A DNA stretch of 64,000 bases, taken from positions 98,304-162,303 of the forward strand of contig NZ_CATMFB010000011.1 in the NCBI RefSeq assembly GCF_950066645.1, in the 5' to 3' direction. The translations under genes and the position numbers were made by a program. Positions 34,310 to 42,863 of this stretch are shown here, piece after piece. The number at the start of each line of letters is the position of its first letter. Within the stretch, counting starts at the first letter, position 1. The notes below the pieces were generated by a model. The model did no database searches and had not been told where the DNA came from. It saw nothing but the letters and a program-made list of their open reading frames with translations. Source of the stretch: an uncultured Thalassolituus sp. Lineage in GTDB: Bacteria > Pseudomonadota > Gammaproteobacteria > Pseudomonadales > Oceanobacteraceae.

Positions 34310-35742
34310 AAGTATCCTGAATCTCTGTATTTGATATAGTCATGGCGAAGCAACAGCGGCTCTGGGTCAAACTCAACACCGACCTTATGAAGTTCTTTCA
34401 ACACCTTCACCTGCCAACTGCCATTATGTGTAACAGCTGCAAGCGCCTTTCCAACTTTTTGCTTAACCATGCTCAAGTTCATGCCATTGGTAAGTTCTGA
34501 ATAGACAAAACGATTTCGGTTGTAGTTGAAGACGGCGGCACTATCTGACAATTTTCTATAGATCCAGAATTTACACATATGTGTTCCTTCAACAATGTGT
34601 ACTCCCGGCATAGAGAAATAAATGATCGATTTATCACCATCAACTATTGAAAATGATGGCAGATGCTCCTTTTTGTAATGACGATAAAGATAATCTCTTG
34701 CACCCTCTGTTAGAAAAAGGCGCGTACTTATTATCAACTCCTGCTTTAGCAAACCCTCCAGAAACTTTTTCCTGGATGGGTACATCCTACTAAGATCCTG
34801 ATCATTAGAAACAACGGCATAGTTTTTCAACGCCTCTAAGAACAGCCGGAGATCTAATTTCGATAGCCAACCACGCACCTTACGAATTAAGCTTTCAGGC
34901 ATCTGAGACCACCAACGAATATAGCGTTCGTTCTGCTTCGACACCCTTGGATCTCCAGCAATTGCCATAATTACGTTCATCCACTTATCTGAAATGTGCC
35001 CCTCTTCGGCTCGGGATATCAGTATCTTCAGAACTTCATGCCCCAGCAGAAAACCATCTTCGTATAACGAATCATAAACAGCTGATTTCTGCACTTCCTT
35101 AAGAACCCTGTGATCCTCACCCGGCTTAAGGCTACGTAAGGTAGCAAGATAGTGAATATTTTTAGCGACAGCCAAAAATCGACCTGACGTGTAGTTAAGC
35201 AAGCCCACCTGTTCTACACGTGTATCGAACTCGATCTGCCGTTCTTCGCATCCCTCCGCCAACCACTTTGGTCCTTTTCCACTAAGTATATGAGTGATAT
35301 TTTCATCAATCTCTCCTCGAGCTTCCTTAGCCCGGATTAGCCATCGCTCGATACAAGCCAGATCATCAAGGTGATCGTAGAAACGAAGGTAATGACTATA
35401 TACCGCCTCAACCAGCAGGCTACCCGGCCTAGACCGCACTGAGTCGATTTTATGAAACAGTCGGGCATCCAGGACAATCTGAATAGCATTCTTACTATTC
35501 AGTTCGACAGCCAATGCCCGCAGATCAATCGGATCATTAAGGGCATCAGCAAGATGTCCTTTTGAACCCAAAGCAGCCTGAAACGTCACCAATGCTTTCT
35601 GAAATTTATCACTGCCTGTACCCGCTGTTCTTGCGATCTCACGAACTTCTGCTGTAAGCCTTTCTATAGAGCTCCTGGACTTATCCAGTCGAAGATTGGG
35701 TAGCGAAAAACGCAACTGCTTGACTTCAATTTTGACGCTCAT
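34306..35742 (-). CDS. zorC: Zorya type I ZorC (EH_signature-type protein)
   Basis: This 478-residue soluble protein is rich in charged helices, with no membrane segment or enzyme motif. The C-terminal part (SFSIVDGDKSIIYFSMPGVHIVEGTHMCKFWIY) would be the EH_signature region described for ZorC. Position decides the call: it lies between zorB and zorD with 4-base overlaps at both ends. In studied systems ZorC is a cytosolic DNA-binding partner needed for defence. Its exact role here is inferred from context. Confidence 0.85.
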   Translation of the reverse strand: MSVKIEVKQLRFSLPNLRLDKSRSSIERLTAEVREIARTAGTGSDKFQKALVTFQAALGSKGHLADALNDPIDLRALAVELNSKNAIQIVLDARLFHKIDSVRSRPGSLLVEAVYSHYLRFYDHLDDLACIERWLIRAKEARGEIDENITHILSGKGPKWLAEGCEERQIEFDTRVEQVGLLNYTSGRFLAVAKNIHYLATLRSLKPGEDHRVLKEVQKSAVYDSLYEDGFLLGHEVLKILISRAEEGHISDKWMNVIMAIAGDPRVSKQNERYIRWWSQMPESLIRKVRGWLSKLDLRLFLEALKNYAVVSNDQDLSRMYPSRKKFLEGLLKQELIISTRLFLTEGARDYLYRHYKKEHLPSFSIVDGDKSIIYFSMPGVHIVEGTHMCKFWIYRKLSDSAAVFNYNRNRFVYSELTNGMNLSMVKQKVGKALAAVTHNGSWQVKVLKELHKVGVEFDPEPLLLRHDYIKYRDSGYL

Positions 35743-36500
35743 TTTTTGGTCTGTTCCGAAACAGCCTGATAATCAGCCAGTTCTGGCCGTTTCACAGTAA
35801 AACGAATATCAATTCTGCGATTAGCCCGGCGATCATCCCCTGTCGTCTCTTCTTCGTTCACTCTTCGCGTCGCTGCGTAACCACTCACTGAAAACAGAAC
35901 CTTACCATACCCGTTTCTTAGTTCTCCAAGCGGTGGGGCCACATCCAAAGAGGTATTCCAAAATTCCCAAAGACTGATTGCTCGAAAGGTAGATAGCCCC
36001 CAATTTCCTTTATCCCGATAACTACGCAAACTATCCGTGTGGCCTTCGATAAACACCGTATCGAGATACTCGAATCTTTTAATTTGTTGATCTCCAGCAT
36101 CTACAGGCTGGCTAATCGCTTTGTGCAGTACCTCACCGATTAAAGTGACAGCTTTCTCAACATTGTCATTGTCGGGTATTTCATCACGATCAGAATCAAA
36201 CGACAGCGTACTTTCTGGAATACGGAGCACGGTGTCGTTATCAGCAATCAATACCGTCACATTCTGCTTGGCCAGCTCATCTCGAATATCATGAAGAATG
36301 TCACGACGCGCCTGTTCAGCTTGCTTAAGCTTCTCAATTTCTTGATCAAACTCATTCTGCTTTTGAGTCAGCTCAATGATCAAAGCTACTGCAGCAAGAA
36401 TAAACACCACCAACAAAGCTGACATCAGGTCAGAGAAAGAGACCCAATAGGGATTCTCTTCGTCAACGTTTCGCGACGCCCTGCGTGAGAGCGCCCTCAT
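35739..36500 (-). CDS. zorB: Zorya ZorB: MotB/OmpA-like stator protein
   Basis: This 253-residue protein has a short basic cytoplasmic N-terminus and one transmembrane helix with the sequence YWVSFSDLMSALLVVFILAA. Asp24 at the membrane entry corresponds to the ion-carrying Asp of MotB-type stators. A coiled coil (QKQNEFDQEIEKLKQAEQ) follows, and then an OmpA/MotB peptidoglycan-binding domain (TVFIEGHTDSLRSYRDKG, NRRIDIRFT). It would pair with ZorA to make an ion-driven motor anchored in the cell wall. Overlaps of 4 bases occur on both sides. Confidence 0.92.
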   Translation of the reverse strand: MRALSRRASRNVDEENPYWVSFSDLMSALLVVFILAAVALIIELTQKQNEFDQEIEKLKQAEQARRDILHDIRDELAKQNVTVLIADNDTVLRIPESTLSFDSDRDEIPDNDNVEKAVTLIGEVLHKAISQPVDAGDQQIKRFEYLDTVFIEGHTDSLRSYRDKGNWGLSTFRAISLWEFWNTSLDVAPPLGELRNGYGKVLFSVSGYAATRRVNEEETTGDDRRANRRIDIRFTVKRPELADYQAVSEQTKK

Positions 36501-38704
36501 ACGCTAGCTACCTTTGTCTCGATCTCATCAACCACATTAGATATCGCGTTCATTGCCCCTCGTAATTGCTCCGCAAATTCACTGGTGCTTTGCGCCCATA
36601 CTTTTAAGTGTTCCTTAGTCTGCCCATTCGCCTGCTCTGCATAATCGCTCAGTAATCTGGTTCCCTGATCAGCAAGTTCCTGAATATTCTCTTTCAGAGT
36701 GGCAAGGTAACTGTTCTGGTGCTGTTCCATGTTTTGGAATGCCCCGTCGGCGAGCACAACCATCCGATCCAGGTCGCGAACGGTCTTCTCCATAGTGCCG
36801 ATGGCAGTCTGAATCTGATCACGAACAACACCCACAGACTCTGCAGCCTTGCGGTTCTCATCAGCCAGCCCGGCAGTAGATTGAGAGGCTTCGGTAATAG
36901 AAGCACTGAGTTTCGTTGATGCCTGCTGAAGCATCGCGCCGTACTCCTTCAGGGAGTTGGTCGAACGTGAGAGCTCATTTGCTCCCTCAAAGATGCTTGA
37001 AGACAACTTCTGTAGATTCTGGCTATTGCTTGCAAGGTCAACCTGTAACTGCTTGCTGCCATCAAGCAAGCTCTGAGTTGCCGCAACCTGATTCTGCATG
37101 GCGGCTTTAATATCCGCGATGGTCTGCTCAAACTGGTTACCAAGCGCCGCATCCCGCTCTGATTGCTTCGCCTGAGCCTGCTGAATCAAACCATTGATAT
37201 TGGTTAACTGGTCCCCTGTTGCCTGGGTTATCTTTTCAGCTTGCTGTTGAGCATGGGCTACGAGTGAATCAACCTGGCGAGAGATATGACCAATCAACTC
37301 CTGTTCCCGCTGCCCGGATGCCGCCTGGTGCTGAGAAAGCGTTTCTTGCATTGACTGCAACTGCGCCTTCGTTGAAGCAACAAACTGTTCCTGTTGTTCG
37401 CGGTTCTGCTCGGCCATGCCGGTAATCTGATCTTTGATGCTAGCGGTCAGGTTGTTTTGTAAAGCAACTGAGGTCTGAGCCTGCTTCTTAAACATTTCGC
37501 CAAAATTCTGCATCTGTTCTTCGGCAGCTTCACTTGTACGCTTCTGAAATTCACTCGTTCGGGCTACTAATGCATCAACCTGTTCTGCAATGTGGCGCAC
37601 TAAACCTTCTTCGCGTTCGGAAGCAGCCTGCTGGTTCTGATTGAGATTACTGATAAAACCAGACAGCGCCTGATTCATAGATTCAACGGCATCACTCACC
37701 CCCTGTGACGCCTGATTCATCGATGCCCGCTGTTCTGCACCTTGTTGTCCAAACTTTTCCATAAACGAATTGATCAGGCTATCCAACGCCGCCTGGCTTT
37801 GATCTGATGCTCCCGAAACCAGCTTATCCAACGCTGGGGCCATAATGTTGTTAAGGCTCTTTTCAAGACCGCTCTGAATGTCGCCAGTCACCCGTTCGAG
37901 TGATTCCTGCATCTTTTCGCCTATCTTCTCAGCAAGCCCCTGCAGAACTTCACGTGACTCACCGCCATCGTCAGCGATTCGCTTCAGCTGCATTTCGGCG
38001 CTGAAGCGAGGAAACAGTTCATCAATTCTTACTTGTAGCGAACTAATGCCCTCCCGGACATTATTCTCGATCGCCTTTTCTACGAAGTTAAACAGAACAC
38101 TGAGGAGTACCCCCCAGACGGAAGTCATAAACGCGAGTTTGGCTCCGCTAATCACATGAGCGAGCCCGTCCTTCATCTCATCAACCCGAACATCATTGCC
38201 GATATTCAGCTCTGACAGGCCGAGCTGTAAACCAATAAAAGTACCGACCACACCAATCGCAGTCAGAAAGCCAGGAACCGCTGCCAACATGCGGCTTTCT
38301 GTAATGCCCGGTGCCAGCGTTGCAGGATTAAAGAAATAATCCGCATCGTAGACATTATGAAGACGTAACCCGTCATCAGATTTTGATTCAACGAGCGTCT
38401 CATCAAACTCAGACCAAAGATGGCTTACACGCCGGCCAGACTGCGCAGACTTCTCTCGGAGCGTTTCACGCTCTATCGCAACAGTCTCTGGAGTCAACTC
38501 TTTGAGTAACTCCTTCAAAGCAGCTGTACGCTTTCTAGCCTTGAAGGCTGATCGAACTGCTAGAGATAAAAAAGTTGCGAATAGAACAATTAATAAAAGT
38601 ACAAAATTGGCACTAAGCGCCTCAGCAGTACTGACACTAAAAGCCAACGAAAAGTCGGGGAGAAGACCACTAAGGTCTAGCAGCTGCTGTGAATTAGGCT
38701 CCAT
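36497..38704 (-). CDS. zorA: Zorya ZorA: MotA/TolQ/ExbB-like motor protein with long cytoplasmic tail
   Basis: This 735-residue protein has TM1 near residues 33-51. A MotA/TolQ/ExbB core has TM2 (ESRMLAAVPGFLTAIGVVGTFIGL, about 139-163) and TM3 (ISGAKLAFMTSVWGVLLSVLFN, about 186-208). After residue 210 come some 500 residues of heptad-like helix rich in Gln, Ala, Glu and Ser, the long intracellular tail typical of ZorA. The tail has repeated phrases such as AEQVDALVART, SRQVDSLVAHA and ASEREEG/ASGQREQ, pointing to internal duplication. In the known system the ZorAB complex senses envelope disturbance by phage and signals along the tail to ZorC and ZorD. It is the first gene of the operon. Confidence 0.92.
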   Translation of the reverse strand: MEPNSQQLLDLSGLLPDFSLAFSVSTAEALSANFVLLLIVLFATFLSLAVRSAFKARKRTAALKELLKELTPETVAIERETLREKSAQSGRRVSHLWSEFDETLVESKSDDGLRLHNVYDADYFFNPATLAPGITESRMLAAVPGFLTAIGVVGTFIGLQLGLSELNIGNDVRVDEMKDGLAHVISGAKLAFMTSVWGVLLSVLFNFVEKAIENNVREGISSLQVRIDELFPRFSAEMQLKRIADDGGESREVLQGLAEKIGEKMQESLERVTGDIQSGLEKSLNNIMAPALDKLVSGASDQSQAALDSLINSFMEKFGQQGAEQRASMNQASQGVSDAVESMNQALSGFISNLNQNQQAASEREEGLVRHIAEQVDALVARTSEFQKRTSEAAEEQMQNFGEMFKKQAQTSVALQNNLTASIKDQITGMAEQNREQQEQFVASTKAQLQSMQETLSQHQAASGQREQELIGHISRQVDSLVAHAQQQAEKITQATGDQLTNINGLIQQAQAKQSERDAALGNQFEQTIADIKAAMQNQVAATQSLLDGSKQLQVDLASNSQNLQKLSSSIFEGANELSRSTNSLKEYGAMLQQASTKLSASITEASQSTAGLADENRKAAESVGVVRDQIQTAIGTMEKTVRDLDRMVVLADGAFQNMEQHQNSYLATLKENIQELADQGTRLLSDYAEQANGQTKEHLKVWAQSTSEFAEQLRGAMNAISNVVDEIETKVASV

Positions 38705-38747
38705 ACAGGATTACCGCTCCATTAAAATATAAAATCGTTCGTGGGGA

Positions 38748-38775
38748 AAAATATTGTCGATGACAAAAATTTCAA
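38748..38775 (-). promoter_or_regulatory. Candidate promoter of the Zorya operon with a dyad in its spacer
   Basis: On the minus strand TTGAAA, 16 bases, TATTTT, about 45 bases before the zorA ATG. The spacer contains TTGTC-ATC-GACAA (38754-38766), a perfect 5-bp inverted repeat that could be a repressor site. Confidence 0.35.
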
Positions 38776-38827
38776 CCCCTATCTAAATCATCTGATTACG
38801 CCGGTTCTGGTGGCCCCAAAGGAGGCC

Positions 38828-41800
38828 CTAGGCCCTGAACCTCTTAAAATTCTCTGCCTGCTCAAAGATTTCTTTGTACACTTCGTCTTTATCAACTGGC
38901 GGATAACCATGGTGTGCCAGTAAAAGAATCAGGCCAACTTTGAGTTCCGCTTTAATGTCTTCCCGCTGGCTCCAGTCCGTATATCGGGCCTTGTCATCGA
39001 CCAGATCTTTCACTGCCTTCGACAGATCCAGAAGTTTGTCTTCTGGGTAAGTGAAGTCGTATTTGATCGCCAGTTTTAGCAGGATGTCGTAGAAAGCTTT
39101 TTCTTCAAGATCAATGCCCAAGTCTGCGAATGATTCCTTCTCTTTCTTTAACGCCTGTAGCAGATCAATAATCTCATCTGAGAAGTCTTCGAGTACGTCA
39201 CTGACCAATACACTGTCTTCTTTGCGCTCATTGTACTGGTCTACTAAGCGGCGGAACTTCTCGCTGAAGTCGAGGCCTTTGGTTTTGTTAACCTTCTTGA
39301 AGTCTTCAATCGCACGGGCAAGCAGCTGCTGTAAAAGCTTGATACGGGTATTCGGCAGTTTGATCTTTTCGATGCGGGCCAGGTAGTCATCATCAAAGAT
39401 GTCGACTTCACCTTCGTTTTCTTCGCCCATTTTGAAGATTTCTTCGACGCCATCGGCTTTCAAGGCTTCGGCGATCATTTCACGCACACGGGCGTTCATC
39501 TGCGCGGTATCGGGTGCGTTGCCTTTGGTGAGCTTAAACACAATAGAGCGCACCGCGAGGTAGAAGTGAATGCGGTCGCGGTCGTCCTGCGTGATGGATT
39601 CTGAACCACTGCAGATATCAAAGGCGGCTTTAAGGCGTTTTACTAAGGCCATAAAGCGCTTTTCGATCTTGTCTGTTACCTGCGCATATTCGGCGGCTCT
39701 GTTGAGGCAGTTCAGCTGCTCCAGCGGGCTGCCGGTGAAGTACGGCGTGGTATCAAAGCCGTGGAAGAGTTTGTTCAGCAGGTCGATGTGGTCTTTCACC
39801 ACGATCACCGACTGGGCGATTTCTTCAAAGTTCTGCTGGTCTGCTTTGTTGTAGTGCGCCAGTGCCAAATTCATCTGCTTTTTGATGCCGATGTAATCGA
39901 CGACGAGGCCTTTCTCTTTGCCTTCAAACTTGCGGTTTACCCTTGAGATGGTCTGAATCAGGTTATGGCGCTGAATCGGCTTGTCGATGTAAATGGTATC
40001 GAGAAACGGCACATCAAAACCGGTAAGCCACATATCCACCACAATGGCGATCTTGAAGTTCGATTTTTCGTTTTTGAATTGGCCATCCAGCGTTTTGCGA
40101 TATTCTTTGGTGCCCAACATATCGTAGAGTTCAGCCGGGTCATCTTTGCCGCGGGTCATGATCATCTTGATCCTCTCCATCGGCTTAATCTCTTTTTGTT
40201 CCTGCTCTGATAACTCACTGCCCTCTTCGGCCACCAGCACTTCGTTCCACTGCGGGCGTAACCCAACAACCTCCTGCCAGAAGCGGTAAGCAATCTCGCG
40301 ACTGCTGCATACGAACATGGCTTTACCTTTTAAGGTCGCACCTTCGGCTACGCGCTGTTCGTAGTGATGCACAAAGTCGATGGCCAGCGCACGGATGCGA
40401 TCCGGGTCACCGAGAATCGCATTCATATTGGCACTGGCTTTTTTGCTCTCTTCAATCTGGTAATCGCTGGCGCCCTGATCGGCACAGTCGCTGTAGTAGT
40501 CTTCGATTTCTTTCAGCTTATCGTTATCCAGCACGACCTTGGCGGCACGGCCTTCATACACGATACGCACCGTGATTTCGTCTTTGACTGACTCGGTCAT
40601 GGTGTAGCTGTCTACGACTTCACCAAACACATCCAGTGTGGCGTCAATCGGTGTACCGGTGAAGCCTACAAAGGTGGCGTTGGGTAATGAGTCGTGCAGA
40701 TACTTAGCAAAGCCATAAGTGCGCTTTACACCCTTTTCGGTGATACGTACCTTCTGCTCAAGATTGATCTGGCTGCGGTGCGCTTCGTCAGAAATACAGA
40801 TCACATTGCTGCGCTCGGTCAGCAACTCGGTATCTTCGGTGAATTTATGAATCGTGGTGAGGAACACCCCACCACTGTTGCGGCCTTTCAACAGCTCGCG
40901 CAGGTGCGTGCGGCTTTCGACACTGATTACATGCTGATCGCCGATATAGCCCTTAGCCCCCGTAAACTGGCCCGAGAGCTGATCATCCAGATCGGTACGG
41001 TCAGTAATCAGCACAATGGTCGGGCTTTCAAACTCGACGCTTTTCATCAGCAGCCGGGTTAAAAACATCATGGTGTAGCTTTTGCCGCAACCGGTAGCCC
41101 CAAAGTAGGTGCCGCCTTTACCGTCCCCCTCAGGTTTACGGTGGCGCAGAATATTCTGGTAGAGCTTGTTGGCCGCATAAAACTGCGGATAACGGCAGAC
41201 GATTTTCTCCTGCCGTTTTGAGGTATCCGGGAAGTAAATAAAGTGGCGGATCACCTCACGCAGGCGGGTGTGATCAAACAGCCCCTCAATCATGGTATGC
41301 AGCGAGTTAATGCCATCCTGCTCGATGGTTTCGTCGCCCGTGACTTTACGCCAGGTATAGAAAAACTCGTAAGGAGCAAACAGCGAGCCCATACGCGAGT
41401 TCACGCCATCGCTGATGATGCAGAGGGCGTTGTACTTCATCAGCTCCGGGATATCACGGGCATACCGGGTCGTCAGCTGAACATAGGCATCGTGAATCGT
41501 CGCTTCTTCACGAATGGCACTCTTAAACTCAAACACCACCAGCGGCAGGCCGTTGATATACAGAATCGCATCCGGAATACGCAGCTCTTTGCCTTCAATC
41601 TCAAGCTGGTTCACCACCTTATAGATATTGGCGGTGCCATAAGCAGCGGTGTTATCAGTAACCTGATATTTAGGGTCATTGGCATCAATCGACTCGACCT
41701 CGCCTTCTACAGGTAGTCGCTGCTCCGGCAAACCGGCGTAGTCAATTAACTGAACATAGAGGTCTTTTTTCGAGCGGTCTTCGCGCTTGAGCAAAAAGCC

Positions 41801-42064
41801 ATCGGCCACCAGCTTATGAATGCTGCGGTTAGAGTCGTACAGGTCAGCGGCAGGCAAGCGATCAAGGCGGTTGATCACCGAGACGATTTCGGCCTCGGTA
41901 ATGCCATCGGCCTGATAGCGTTTGTTCAGGTAGGCACGCAGATCCTCTTTGATCAGCACCTCATGCGGGGCGCGGTCGAGGGTGCTACCCAAGACATGCG
42001 GGTAACCCTGCTCTGCGAGTAAATCAATAATTGCCTGTTCCAGTCTGGCCTCGGTAAAGCTCAT
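38828..42064 (-). CDS. hsdR: Type I restriction enzyme, HsdR subunit
   Basis: This 1078-residue motor/nuclease subunit has an N-terminal nuclease region with GLPLVVFEFKSA near residue 175 (E-x-K catalytic type). The SF2 helicase shows GATGCGKSYT (Walker A near 325), ISDEAHRSQ (DEAH near 426) and GFTGTPID (motif III). A C-terminal helical region would bind the methylase core. Cleaves unmethylated DNA at a distance after translocation. It ends 123 bases before zorA on the same strand, so the R-M and Zorya operons run in series. All motifs appear intact. Confidence 0.95.
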   Translation of the reverse strand: MSFTEARLEQAIIDLLAEQGYPHVLGSTLDRAPHEVLIKEDLRAYLNKRYQADGITEAEIVSVINRLDRLPAADLYDSNRSIHKLVADGFLLKREDRSKKDLYVQLIDYAGLPEQRLPVEGEVESIDANDPKYQVTDNTAAYGTANIYKVVNQLEIEGKELRIPDAILYINGLPLVVFEFKSAIREEATIHDAYVQLTTRYARDIPELMKYNALCIISDGVNSRMGSLFAPYEFFYTWRKVTGDETIEQDGINSLHTMIEGLFDHTRLREVIRHFIYFPDTSKRQEKIVCRYPQFYAANKLYQNILRHRKPEGDGKGGTYFGATGCGKSYTMMFLTRLLMKSVEFESPTIVLITDRTDLDDQLSGQFTGAKGYIGDQHVISVESRTHLRELLKGRNSGGVFLTTIHKFTEDTELLTERSNVICISDEAHRSQINLEQKVRITEKGVKRTYGFAKYLHDSLPNATFVGFTGTPIDATLDVFGEVVDSYTMTESVKDEITVRIVYEGRAAKVVLDNDKLKEIEDYYSDCADQGASDYQIEESKKASANMNAILGDPDRIRALAIDFVHHYEQRVAEGATLKGKAMFVCSSREIAYRFWQEVVGLRPQWNEVLVAEEGSELSEQEQKEIKPMERIKMIMTRGKDDPAELYDMLGTKEYRKTLDGQFKNEKSNFKIAIVVDMWLTGFDVPFLDTIYIDKPIQRHNLIQTISRVNRKFEGKEKGLVVDYIGIKKQMNLALAHYNKADQQNFEEIAQSVIVVKDHIDLLNKLFHGFDTTPYFTGSPLEQLNCLNRAAEYAQVTDKIEKRFMALVKRLKAAFDICSGSESITQDDRDRIHFYLAVRSIVFKLTKGNAPDTAQMNARVREMIAEALKADGVEEIFKMGEENEGEVDIFDDDYLARIEKIKLPNTRIKLLQQLLARAIEDFKKVNKTKGLDFSEKFRRLVDQYNERKEDSVLVSDVLEDFSDEIIDLLQALKKEKESFADLGIDLEEKAFYDILLKLAIKYDFTYPEDKLLDLSKAVKDLVDDKARYTDWSQREDIKAELKVGLILLLAHHGYPPVDKDEVYKEIFEQAENFKRFRA

Positions 42065-42114
42065 TCCCTGCCTCTACTTCTACGTTGCTGTTACTTCTAT
42101 AAAGACGTTTCTAC

Positions 42115-42762
42115 TTACTTCGTTTGTCTGAACCTGTCTAACATTACCACATTGTCGGCTATTGGCTCGGATGGGGAATCTAAGAGCGCCCGCTGGTCAT
42201 CTGTCTGGCTGCTATTGAGGTCGACCTCTCCGCTCAAACGGTCGAGCAACTCAAGAAACGCGTCCTTCGGCCAGATATAGTCCTTCTGCCCCTTCACATG
42301 ACACGGGCGGTCGGCCAACGACGAACTCAGAGCATACCCTGCCATCTCTGAAACGTTCAGTGAATCTACATAAAGAATGTGGTCAATGTCCTGCCCAAGC
42401 TGGTTAAGCGTGCCCAGCACCGAGCGATCAGTACCACCCACAAATGCCAATGGCTGTAACAATACTGCGGCGGTATCCAGTTGTTCTTGTGTTGCATCGC
42501 ATTTCAGCAGGGTGTTCATCAGGGCATCGTCAAAAAACCGGTCGATAATAGCGAAATGCGGTTTGGTTAACGCCGGAATAAATACCGGAAAGCGCGTCTG
42601 GTCGTGCACAAACAGCAGGCAGTTGCGGCGCTGAATGGTCAGCAGGTTGGCGTGCCAACTGCCCAGCTTGCTTTGCGGAGCTGCCAGAATGTCCTCCGTC
42701 CCAGGTGTCGTCTGGGAAGGCATTTTGGCGAGTAGTTTTTTGGTGGCGTGTATCTGGATCAT
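42115..42762 (-). CDS. DUF6933-like protein inside the R-M operon
   Basis: This 215-residue cytosolic protein begins MIQIHATKKLLAKM. The region LGSWHANLLTIQRRNCLLFVHDQTRFPVFIPA is the recognisable part of the DUF6933 group, small proteins of unknown function. The C-terminal part (DQRALLDSPSEPIADNVVMLDRF) is polar. There is no nuclease or methylase motif. It sits between hsdS and hsdR with a 101-base gap before it and 50 bases after, so it is likely a passenger or accessory of the R-M locus, and it has its own palindromic upstream site. Confidence 0.65.
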   Translation of the reverse strand: MIQIHATKKLLAKMPSQTTPGTEDILAAPQSKLGSWHANLLTIQRRNCLLFVHDQTRFPVFIPALTKPHFAIIDRFFDDALMNTLLKCDATQEQLDTAAVLLQPLAFVGGTDRSVLGTLNQLGQDIDHILYVDSLNVSEMAGYALSSSLADRPCHVKGQKDYIWPKDAFLELLDRLSGEVDLNSSQTDDQRALLDSPSEPIADNVVMLDRFRQTK

Positions 42763-42797
42763 GGTTTTACCTACCGGGCTAACTCGCCCAAATAAAC

Positions 42798-42816
42798 TGT
42801 CGCAAATTTTGCGACA
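42798..42816. promoter_or_regulatory. Perfect palindrome TGTCGCAAATTTTGCGACA
   Basis: A 9-bp perfect inverted repeat around one central base lies 36 bases before the DUF6933 gene, in the gap after hsdS. It fits a dimeric repressor operator or a small RNA-level hairpin. The protein that reads it is unknown. Confidence 0.5.
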
Positions 42817-42863
42817 ATTGTCCGGGCATTCCAGATAGCTGAAACAACAACCCGCCCGACACC

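Noticed and set aside
36497..38704. TolQ/TolR or ExbB/ExbD transport motor
   Set aside because: The ~500-residue cytoplasmic tail and the OmpA-like partner domain, with no TonB/TolA gene, do not fit transport systems.
38800..38827. Terminator after hsdR from the GGGCCTCC..GGGGCC repeat
   Set aside because: The stem is short and no T run follows, so read-through toward or from neighbours cannot be excluded but a terminator is not supported.
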